Positions 1 to 5,177 of a DNA stretch of 5,177 nucleotides are shown here, piece after piece. Source of the DNA: Desulfobacterales bacterium (GTDB taxonomy: Bacteria; Desulfobacterota; Desulfobacteria; Desulfobacterales; JAUCGF01); assembly GCA_029940345.1 (NCBI GenBank), contig JAOZRC010000438.1:1-5177 (forward strand), in the 5' to 3' direction. Both the position numbers and the translations under genes were made by a program. Every line of letters begins with the position of its first letter. Position 1 is the first letter of the stretch. The notes beneath the pieces are model-generated. The model searched no databases. It was not told the origin of the DNA and saw only the letters and a list, made by a program, of their open reading frames with translations.

Positions 1-163
1 AGCCCTCGCTCTCACACTTTTTCGCTTCGATCATGACTTTCCAAACAGGCTCTTAAACAAATAATTTTTGAAATGTATAGGCTAAAGTCACCAAAACATC
101 AACAACTTTTCATATTAACGTTCAGAAAATCACCCGATCTTTAATTTAGCGCTACGTTACCGC

Positions 164-1090
164 TCATTGGCGTATTCTGAATTTACCTTGCCATGAATCG
201 CGTTTATCCATTTCTGTATGAATTAAAAAGAGCGTTTCCGCTTTATTAAGAGACCATAAAGGGGCAACCAGTTCAGCCGCATGCGGTTCTCCCGTCAGGC
301 GTTGGATAACAATCTCCGGTGGAAGCCGTTCCAGGAAATCACATACAATATCAGTATATTGACGTTGTTCCAAGCATTTGTATTGCTGGGTGTTGTAAAG
401 ATGTGCCAGTGGCGTTCCTTTAACGACATACAAAAGGTGAATCTTAATGCCATCTATTTCAAGGTCGGCCATGGCTTTGGCGGTATCCAGCATGTCTTGC
501 CTGTTTTCATCAGGTAACCCCAAGATAACATGCGCACATATTTTTATACCCCTGTTTTTACTTTTTCCCACGGCATCTTCAAAGCATCGAAAATTATGCC
601 CTCGATTAATAAAAGTCAACGTTTTGTCATGAATGCTTTGGAGGCCATATTCAAGCCAGATCAGATAATTTTCCGCATATTTTTGCAAAAGCGCCAGAAT
701 AGATTCATTAACACAATCCGGACGGGTTCCGATTGAAAGTCCCACAATATCATCAACGGCCAACGCTTCTTCATAAAGCGCGCTTAGTTTTTCCAGGGGG
801 GCATAAGTATTGCTATACGATTGAAAATATGCTATAAACTTTTTAGCTTTATAGCGTTTAGCCAGTTTTACTTTCCCGTTGCTCAATTGTTGAAAAACGG
901 TTAAACCTTTCTTATATGCACCGGATCCGGATCCCCGGGAATTACAGAAAATGCAACCGCTTGTGGAAATCGAACCATCCCTGTTGGGACAGGACATACC
1001 GGCGTCAACAGTGATCTTTTGCACTCTGCATCCGTATTTGTTCCTGAGCCAGGTATTAAAATCTGTATATCGCAGATGGGAAATTGTCAT
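164..1090 (-). CDS. TIGR01212-family radical SAM protein (YhcC/YtqA-like), possible tRNA U34 side-chain enzyme
   Basis: This 308-residue protein is a complete radical SAM enzyme of the TIGR01212 (YhcC) family, whose members are usually about 300-320 residues. The cluster-binding cysteines are C34, C46 and C49, in the CPNRDG...GCIFC arrangement (CX11CX2C) typical of this family rather than the classical CX3CX2C. Other family blocks are visible: YFQSYSNTYAP (88-98), GLSIGTRPDC (117-126), EYGLQS (147-152) with NRGH (162-165), HVILGLPDE (187-195), KIHLLYVVKGTPL (216-228) and RLTGE (264-268). It should bind a [4Fe-4S] cluster and S-adenosylmethionine in the cytoplasm. The family resembles the radical SAM part of Elp3. 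The B. subtilis member YtqA has been named MnmL for a role in mnm5s2U synthesis, while E. coli YhcC remains poorly defined. The start is the first ATG after an in-frame TAA six codons upstream; no Shine-Dalgarno sequence precedes it. It is divergent from mnmG, which supports a tRNA-modification role by context only. Confidence 0.95.
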   Translation of the reverse strand: MTISHLRYTDFNTWLRNKYGCRVQKITVDAGMSCPNRDGSISTSGCIFCNSRGSGSGAYKKGLTVFQQLSNGKVKLAKRYKAKKFIAYFQSYSNTYAPLEKLSALYEEALAVDDIVGLSIGTRPDCVNESILALLQKYAENYLIWLEYGLQSIHDKTLTFINRGHNFRCFEDAVGKSKNRGIKICAHVILGLPDENRQDMLDTAKAMADLEIDGIKIHLLYVVKGTPLAHLYNTQQYKCLEQRQYTDIVCDFLERLPPEIVIQRLTGEPHAAELVAPLWSLNKAETLFLIHTEMDKRDSWQGKFRIRQ

Positions 1091-1093
1091 TTT

Positions 1094-1108
1094 ACAAGTT
1101 ACAAGTTA
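1094..1108. repeat. left arm of heptad inverted repeat
   Basis: Two direct copies of ACAAGTT (1094-1107) start four bases outside the radical SAM start codon. Bases 1096-1108 (AAGTTACAAGTTA) are the exact reverse complement of 1215-1227, so this is one arm of a 13-bp perfect inverted repeat with a 106-base interior. It occupies the place where a Shine-Dalgarno sequence of the minus-strand gene would be expected. Confidence 0.8.
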
Positions 1109-1158
1109 CTACTTTTTAAATTTTAAGTTTCCGATAAAAGGGAATCATATCACCTTAT

Positions 1159-1187
1159 ATTATAAATTTCAAAAGAATTTTCGTCAG
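1159..1187 (-). promoter_or_regulatory. candidate sigma-70 promoter for the radical SAM gene
   Basis: Read on the minus strand, a perfect TATAAT (-10) lies at 1164-1159. Exactly 17 bases upstream is CTGACG at 1187-1182, which matches four of six positions of TTGACA. Transcription would start near 1152 and give a leader of about 60 bases before the ATG at 1090, running through the left repeat arm. The assignment rests on consensus matching alone. I found no equally good plus-strand promoter for mnmG in the same gap. Confidence 0.45.
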
Positions 1188-1214
1188 GTACCATTAATTC
1201 AGGAAGTTGCGATA

Positions 1215-1247
1215 TAACTTGTAACTTCAAACTTCAATCTTGTAACT
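1215..1247. repeat. right arm of heptad inverted repeat, four tandem 7-base units
   Basis: From 1217 to 1244 the sequence reads as four consecutive 7-base units: ACTTGTA, ACTTCAA, ACTTCAA and TCTTGTA, followed by ACT. The first 13 bases of the arm (1215-1227) pair perfectly with 1096-1108. The array ends four bases before the mnmG Shine-Dalgarno sequence. A simple period-7 array in both orientations between divergent genes suggests a small dispersed intergenic repeat. Whether other copies exist in the genome cannot be seen from here. Confidence 0.75.
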
Positions 1248-1250
1248 GAC

Positions 1251-1257
1251 GAGGGGG
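1251..1257 (+). promoter_or_regulatory. Shine-Dalgarno sequence of mnmG
   Basis: GAGGGGG lies 10 bases before the GTG at 1268. An in-frame TGA at 1247-1249 excludes any longer version of the protein, so this site fixes GTG 1268 as the start. Confidence 0.75.
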
Positions 1258-1267
1258 ATTATTCTTA

Positions 1268-3136
1268 GTGGTTTATCCGATAAAATATAACATTATCGTT
1301 GTAGGCGGCGGTCATGCCGGATGTGAAGCGGCGCTGGCGGCGGCCCGGATGGGTTGTACGGTTTTACTTATGGCCATCGACTTGGATAAACTGGCCGCTA
1401 TGCCTTGCAGTCCTTCAATCGGCGGCATGGCCAAAGGGCAATTGGTCAAAGAGATTGACGCTCTGGGCGGCGAGATGGCCAAGATTACCGATCTGACCGC
1501 CATCCAATATAAAACGCTAAACACCCGCAAAGGCCCGGCGGTGCATTCAACTCGAACCCAAAATGATAAAATCCGCTACCACATCGCCATGAAGGCGGTT
1601 GTCGAAAAACAAGCACGCCTTGATCTCAGGCAAGCGATGGTTGAAAAACTGGTGGTGGCAGACGGAAAAGTGATTGGCATTGAAGATAACACCGGTTTCG
1701 GATGTCAGGCCGATATGGTCGTACTGGCCACCGGCACCTTTTTAAGCGGTTTGGTTCACATTGGCGCCAATACTATCAAAGCCGGACGCGCCGGTGAATT
1801 CGCATCTTACAGCTTGCCAGCCCAACTAAATAGACTCGGTTTCACTTTAGGCCGAATGAAAACCGGTACGCCACCTCGCCTCAAAGGATCAACAATCGAT
1901 TTTGATCTGTTTGACAAACAGGAACCGGAAGAATCGCCCAAGCCATTTTCGGCGTTTACAACGAAACCGCCTTTGCGACAAATCGCCAGCTATATCGGGA
2001 GAACCAACCGTCGCTCCCATCAGATTGTGCAAACCAACCTTCACCGTTCCGCACTGTATGGCGGCCAGATCAAAGGTGTTTCGGCCCGTTATTGCCCTTC
2101 ATTTGAAGATAAAATCGTTCGTTTTGCCGACCGCGATAGTCATCAAATCGTTCTTGAATCCGAGGGACTCGACACGGATGAAATATATGCCAGCGGCCTT
2201 GGGAACAGTCTGCCGGCCGATATCCAGTCAGAGCTAGTCCGGTCGGTTAAGGGCTTGGAAGAAGCCCAGATTATGCGCCCGGCGTATGCGATTGAATATG
2301 ACTATATCAATCCGCTCCAACTCAAACCGACCCTTGAAACCAAACGAATCGCCAATCTGTTTCTCGCCGGCCAGATTAATGGAACATCCGGCTATGAAGA
2401 AGCGGCCGCTCAAGGATTATGGGCCGGCATTAACGCCGCATGTAGGGTTCAGCAAAGACCACCATTCATTTTAGATCGCTCCCAGGCCTATATGAGCGTG
2501 ATGATTGATGATTTGGTTACACGCGGCACTCGGGAGCCGTACCGGATGTTTACATCCCGAGCCGAGTATCGCTTAATGCTTAGAGAAGATAATGCGGATT
2601 TCAGATTAATGGAAATCGGCCATTCACTCGGTTTGATCGATAATGACACGCTCAAGGATTTAAAAATGCGAAAGCAACAGCAATATTCCGAAATCTGTCG
2701 AATTCGGAATACAATTATCAAACCTTCTGAAAAAACAAATGCATATTTAAACAGCAAGGGGTCGTCTCGCATTAAAAATGGCATTTACTTAGATTGTCTT
2801 TTAAAAAGAACCGAGCTTGACTACGATGTTGTCACATCGCTGGCGCGCAGCCCCGATACAATGACCGGAAATGTGGCCAAGCAGGTTGAAATTGAAATTA
2901 AGTATGAAGGTTATATTGCCAAACAGCAAAAAGAAATCAATAAATTTAAACATTTGGAAAAGAAAAAAATACCTGCTCAATTCGATTATAACGCGGTCCA
3001 TGGCTTGTCAAATGAGATGAAAGAAAAATTGACCGCCATAAGACCGGCCTCTGTCGGGCAAGCCTCACGTATCGACGGCGTGACGCCGGCCGCTCTTTCG
3101 GTTCTGATGGTTGTGCTTAAGAGTTCGCCACCTTGA
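1268..3136 (+). CDS. mnmG: tRNA uridine-5-carboxymethylaminomethyl(34) synthesis enzyme MnmG (GidA)
   Basis: MnmG is the FAD/NADH-dependent partner of the GTPase MnmE. The MnmEG complex modifies C5 of the wobble uridine (U34) in certain tRNAs, using a methylene-tetrahydrofolate carbon and glycine or ammonium. The protein is 622 residues, normal for the long-form family (E. coli about 629). It begins VYPIKYN before the FAD-binding GGGHAG loop (13-18). Both redox-important cysteines are present: C47 (MPCSPSIGG) and C276 (RYCPSFEDK). The second family signature, [17 protein letters not shown], spans 367-383, [14 protein letters not shown] follows, and the C-terminal MnmE/tRNA-interacting domain ([10 protein letters not shown] from 545, GLSNE from 579, SVGQASRI 595-602) is complete. 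The GTG start is supported by GAGGGGG ten bases upstream and an in-frame stop before it. The region 238-282 diverges from E. coli: P-R-Y-C-P-S-I has become A-R-Y-C-P-S-F, and the usual CYIT is SYIG. mnmE and rsmG, frequent neighbours elsewhere, are not in this window. Confidence 0.98.
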   Translation: MVYPIKYNIIVVGGGHAGCEAALAAARMGCTVLLMAIDLDKLAAMPCSPSIGGMAKGQLVKEIDALGGEMAKITDLTAIQYKTLNTRKGPAVHSTRTQNDKIRYHIAMKAVVEKQARLDLRQAMVEKLVVADGKVIGIEDNTGFGCQADMVVLATGTFLSGLVHIGANTIKAGRAGEFASYSLPAQLNRLGFTLGRMKTGTPPRLKGSTIDFDLFDKQEPEESPKPFSAFTTKPPLRQIASYIGRTNRRSHQIVQTNLHRSALYGGQIKGVSARYCPSFEDKIVRFADRDSHQIVLESEGLDTDEIYASGLGNSLPADIQSELVRSVKGLEEAQIMRPAYAIEYDYINPLQLKPTLETKRIANLFLAGQINGTSGYEEAAAQGLWAGINAACRVQQRPPFILDRSQAYMSVMIDDLVTRGTREPYRMFTSRAEYRLMLREDNADFRLMEIGHSLGLIDNDTLKDLKMRKQQQYSEICRIRNTIIKPSEKTNAYLNSKGSSRIKNGIYLDCLLKRTELDYDVVTSLARSPDTMTGNVAKQVEIEIKYEGYIAKQQKEINKFKHLEKKKIPAQFDYNAVHGLSNEMKEKLTAIRPASVGQASRIDGVTPAALSVLMVVLKSSPP

Positions 3137-3195
3137 AGCCAGTTTGATAAGGAACGGGGATGAAATCGTCTTTAATAGCCTTGACAGGTGTACAT

Positions 3196-3224
3196 TTCAA
3201 ACCTAATTTGGTGGATAATATAAA
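3196..3224 (+). promoter_or_regulatory. candidate sigma-70 promoter for the J-protein gene
   Basis: TTCAAA (3196-3201, four of six matches to TTGACA) is separated by 17 bases from TATAAA (3219-3224, five of six). Transcription would start near 3231, about 33 bases before the ATG at 3264. A perfect TTGACA also occurs at 3181-3186 but has no good -10 at a usable distance. I see no CTTGAA-N14-CCCCAT heat-shock type promoter. The call is by consensus only. Confidence 0.3.
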
Positions 3225-3249
3225 ATATGGTAACTCTATTTAAAATAAC

Positions 3250-3255
3250 GGGTGA
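3250..3255 (+). promoter_or_regulatory. Shine-Dalgarno sequence that decides the J-protein start
   Basis: GGGTGA sits eight bases before ATG 3264. The alternative in-frame GTG at 3252 lies inside this site and has no purine-rich motif at a suitable distance upstream, so the ATG is the better start. The difference is four residues. Confidence 0.5.
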
Positions 3256-3263
3256 ACACAAAA

Positions 3264-4160
3264 ATGTCTGAAACGGATTATTATAAAATTTTAGGAGTGA
3301 ATAAAAAGGATTCGGATGATGCTATTAAAAAAGCCTATCGTAAACTGGCGATGAAATATCATCCCGATCGGTCAGGTTCTGATAAAGCGGCTGAAGAGAA
3401 ATTTAAAACAATCAGTGAAGCTTATGCGGTCCTGAGCGATAAAGAGAAGCGTAAACAGTATGATATGTTCGGGTCAAACGGGTTTCAGCAGCGTTACTCC
3501 CAGGAAGATATTTTCAGAGGATTTGATCTTAACAATATATTAAGAGAGTTCGGCTTTGGTGGTGGTGGCGGTGGTTTCGGTGACAGCATGCGTTTTGACT
3601 TCGGGGGGCGACCCGGCGGTCGTCCCCAGAGACCGGTTAAAGGAGCCGACTTGGAATATGAACTCCCTTTGACGCTAACCGAGGTTATCAAGGGAACTGA
3701 TAAAACCATATCCTACAATCTGGATGGCAAAACAAATAAAATCACGATCAAAATCCCCAAGGGAATGATCCCAGGTAAAAAACTGCGACTGCATGGCAAA
3801 GGACAACCAAGCGCTTACGGAGGCCCACCGGGTGATCTGTTTGTCAAAACAAAAGTGCTCACAGACGCGCTTTTTCGTATCGAAGGACATGACCTCTTTT
3901 TAAATCGTGAAATCAAATTAAGTGAAGCGCTACTGGGAACCCAACTATCTGTCCCAACCCCGGACAATCGCACACTCAGTTTGAAAGTGCCTTCCGGCAC
4001 AAATCATAAAACCAAATTCAGGCTTTCCGGGAACGGACTGCCGCATCTAAACGATACCCAAAAAGGTGATTTGTATGTTGAAATCGGAGTGAAAATGACT
4101 AATACACTTAGCGAACAGCAGATCCAACTGATTGAAAAACTGGCTGAAACAGGTCTTTAA
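3264..4160 (+). CDS. class B DnaJ/Hsp40 co-chaperone (CbpA-like, no zinc finger)
   Basis: This J-domain protein has 298 residues from ATG 3264 (302 if GTG 3252 is used), close to E. coli CbpA at about 306. The J domain is at 5-70 (DYYKILGV, then [14 protein letters not shown] with the essential HPD at 33-35, and KRKQYDMFG at 62-70). A Gly/Phe-rich linker follows at about 86-119 and includes six consecutive glycines (99-104). The cysteine-rich CXXCXGXG zinc repeats of true DnaJ are absent, which makes it a class B protein. The two beta-sandwich substrate-binding domains follow: CTD I from about 127 ([19 protein letters not shown], then [17 protein letters not shown]) and CTD II from about 205, ending in a short helical tail. 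Such proteins deliver unfolded clients to DnaK in the cytoplasm and stimulate its ATPase. No dnaK, grpE or cbpM-like MerR modulator lies next to it. Whether it is the main or an accessory J-protein cannot be told from this window. Confidence 0.95.
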   Translation: MSETDYYKILGVNKKDSDDAIKKAYRKLAMKYHPDRSGSDKAAEEKFKTISEAYAVLSDKEKRKQYDMFGSNGFQQRYSQEDIFRGFDLNNILREFGFGGGGGGFGDSMRFDFGGRPGGRPQRPVKGADLEYELPLTLTEVIKGTDKTISYNLDGKTNKITIKIPKGMIPGKKLRLHGKGQPSAYGGPPGDLFVKTKVLTDALFRIEGHDLFLNREIKLSEALLGTQLSVPTPDNRTLSLKVPSGTNHKTKFRLSGNGLPHLNDTQKGDLYVEIGVKMTNTLSEQQIQLIEKLAETGL

Positions 4161-4643
4161 CAAACGATACTTATTGGAACAATTGAATGATATTTATATT
4201 TTATTCCAGATGGTTATTAAAAATTCCGAACCGGTTGAACATAATTTATGTATGATTTAACATACTGAATTTATTTCAATTATAAATTAATAATAAGTTT
4301 TCATGCGATTGCTCCGCTATATTTATTGACAAGTGCCTATATTCCATGTAATCTTTGTACAATTGCGTATCAGTGTCGGTGTACAATTTCAAGATACAGT
4401 AGTAGGCTATCAGACATAAGACCGGACACATTGAAATCAGTCACTTGTTATGAGGTTTTGCCTCGTAACGAGCGGAAATACCCCGGCTTGTGTTGGTAGC
4501 CCCGTAGTCCATGCCAAATAGTGCGGATCAATTTATCAATGGGTTACATCCTGTTCGTCTTAATCAAAAACACTAAAATTTAAATAAAAAATGATTAGGT
4601 TACATATGACTACGCACTGGTTTCCTGTTACCTGCCTTGTTTT
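4161..4643. other. 483-base AT-rich intergenic stretch without a recognisable gene
   Basis: No reading frame here resembles a known protein, and none of the short frames I translated has a convincing start site. The first 180 bases are very AT-rich. From about 4326 the composition rises. There is a TTGACA at 4326-4331 with only a poor -10 (TAATCT, 4349-4354) at 17 bases, two copies of TGTACAATT (4356-4364 and 4380-4388), and the strong hairpin listed separately. GGTTACAT occurs twice (4542-4549 and 4599-4606). The only terminator-like structure after the J-protein gene is a 5-bp GTATG/CATAC stem near 4250, too weak to call. Confidence 0.6.
4444..4472 (+). other. strong RNA hairpin, 12-bp stem with 5-base loop
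   Basis: Bases 4444-4455 (CTTGTTATGAGG) pair with 4461-4472 (CCTCGTAACGAG) around a TTTTG loop. Ten pairs are Watson-Crick and two (4446 with 4470, 4451 with 4465) are G-U when read as plus-strand RNA. On the other strand these two become A-C mismatches, so the fold favours a plus-strand transcript. It is followed by GCGGAAAT rather than a run of T, so it is not an ordinary intrinsic terminator. It could belong to a small RNA, a 5' leader or a short palindromic repeat; I do not recognise the family. Confidence 0.6.
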
Positions 4644-5162
4644 ATGGAAACCAATTTATTGGGAACATTTAAAAATCCGGTTATGCACGATTTAACACCT
4701 TTTCTGAACACAAATGAAATTGATGATATTGTTCAGAATTTGGCAACACAGGTATCTGACGATTACAAAGATAACACTGATCTCGCTCGCTATATCTCTA
4801 TTCCGGTTACTATCGACTTTATCCATGCATCAAGCTATGGTTCCGCAACAGCATCTTCCGTGGTCGTTAAATTCCAAAACGAAAAAAATCTGAATATTCA
4901 AAATAAAGATGTATTAGTGGTTGAGGATATTGTTGACACGAGCTTAACTTTAATGAATATCATCAAGTATTTAAAAATACTGTAACCTCGTACTGTTAAA
5001 GTTTGCATATTATTTGGACAAACATCAACACCGCACGGTTGATGTTAGAGTTGATTATGCCGGCTATGAAGTCGAACGCGGTTTTCTGATCGGTTATAGC
5101 TTAAATTATGATAAAAAAAATGGGCATCCTTCATTGGGTATCAAAAGTAGTTTACACATTTT
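4644..5162 (+). pseudogene. hpt: hypoxanthine phosphoribosyltransferase, decayed (multiple disruptions)
   Basis: Hpt salvages hypoxanthine or guanine with PRPP and is normally about 175-185 residues. Here an open frame of 113 codons starts at ATG 4644; family similarity begins near the second ATG (4683) with LTPFLNTNEI. The SIPVTIDFIHASSYGS and VLVVEDIVDTSLTL (PRPP loop, 90-103) blocks are clear. Four lesions are visible. First, DYKDN runs straight into TDLARYISIPV at about 4775, so roughly 15 residues carrying the conserved LKG pyrophosphate loop are missing in frame. Second, TAA at 4983-4985 interrupts the same frame, which continues as PRTVKVCIL. Third, one extra T in 5013-5015 shifts the frame; from 5017 the protein resumes as DKHQHRTVDVRVDYAGYEVE and GFLIGYSLNYD. 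Fourth, after an 8-A run (5113-5120) the usual EKYRNLP ending is degraded and no stop follows before the window ends. The PRPP loop also has S where G is usual (DTG). No convincing Shine-Dalgarno sequence precedes either ATG. The protein cannot be a normal enzyme. Confidence 0.88.
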
Positions 5163-5168
5163 AAGGAG
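5163..5168 (+). promoter_or_regulatory. Shine-Dalgarno sequence of a gene starting at the window edge
   Basis: AAGGAG is followed by seven bases and then AT at 5176-5177, the last two bases of the window. If base 5178 is G, this is an excellent translation start for a plus-strand gene lying outside. It overlaps the degraded end of the hpt relic, which suggests that the two were once translationally close. The product cannot be known from here. Confidence 0.55.
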
Positions 5169-5177
5169 TGCGAAAAT

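Noticed and set aside
1..34. Possible gene start on the minus strand: ATG at 34-32 reading MIEAKKCESEG off the left edge, with GGA five bases upstream.
   Set aside because: Only eleven codons are visible, and all three plus-strand frames are also open over the same bases (ending at 36, 56 and 64). Neither a start nor a gene end can be preferred.
281..736. Plus-strand open frames of 61-78 codons opposite the radical SAM gene.
   Set aside because: They mirror a strongly conserved protein on the other strand, have no family resemblance and overlap one another in different frames.
951..1217. Plus-strand frame of 88 codons running from the radical SAM gene into the intergenic repeat.
   Set aside because: It starts inside the cysteine-motif region of the opposite gene and its second half is translated repeat and AT-rich spacer, with no ribosome site.
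3181..3219. Perfect TTGACA at 3181-3186 with GATAAT at 3214-3219 as a promoter.
   Set aside because: The spacing is 27 bases, too long for a sigma-70 promoter. The TTCAAA/TATAAA pair with 17 bases fits better.
4161..4270. Intrinsic terminator for the J-protein gene.
   Set aside because: The only stem, GTATG/CATAC near 4250, is five A/T-heavy pairs with no T-tract after it.
4419..4440. AAGACCGGACACATTG looked like the end of an insertion sequence.
   Set aside because: No matching inverted end, target duplication or transposase fragment is present in the window, so the resemblance is only an impression.
4450..4518. Short frame MRFCLVTSGNTPACVGS... beginning in the hairpin.
   Set aside because: It has no ribosome site, the start codon is buried in the stem, the length is only about 22 codons and it resembles nothing known.
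4644..4985. Reading the 113-codon frame as an intact small phosphoribosyltransferase.
   Set aside because: It lacks the LKG loop, and clear Hpt sequence continues past the TAA and then in another frame, so it is a fragment of a broken gene.

Overview
The window carries three intact genes and one decayed gene from a moderate-GC bacterial chromosome. The MnmG protein carries variants such as PCSPSIGG and [10 protein letters not shown] that I associate from memory with Desulfobacterota (the former Deltaproteobacteria). That assignment is an inference from protein style, not a database result. No phage, transposase, CRISPR, tRNA or rRNA gene is visible.

Layout. Bases 1-163 hold no gene I can support. 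From 1090 back to 164 on the minus strand lies a TIGR01212-family (YhcC/YtqA-like) radical SAM enzyme. It is divergent from mnmG (1268-3136, plus strand), the FAD-dependent subunit of the tRNA wobble-uridine modification complex MnmEG. The 177-base gap between them holds a 13-bp inverted repeat built from 7-base units of the ACTTGTA type and a good minus-strand promoter candidate. After a 127-base gap with a possible promoter comes a class B (CbpA-like, zinc-finger-less) DnaJ co-chaperone at 3264-4160. A 483-base AT-rich stretch without a recognisable gene follows, containing one strong strand-specific hairpin at 4444-4472. The right end (4644 to about 5162) is a broken hypoxanthine phosphoribosyltransferase gene (hpt). 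It shows an internal loss of the LKG loop, an in-frame TAA, a +1 frameshift and a degraded C-terminus. The last 15 bases carry a strong Shine-Dalgarno sequence placed for a gene starting at 5176, just outside the window.

How the genes may work together. MnmG installs carboxymethylaminomethyl or aminomethyl groups at C5 of U34 in tRNA. A radical SAM protein of the YtqA family (MnmL in Bacillus subtilis) is reported to act on the product of that step. The divergent pair is therefore a plausible wobble-uridine modification locus, and this is the most useful functional idea in the window. The J-protein and the hpt relic have no evident link to it. I do not see a clearly new multi-gene system here.
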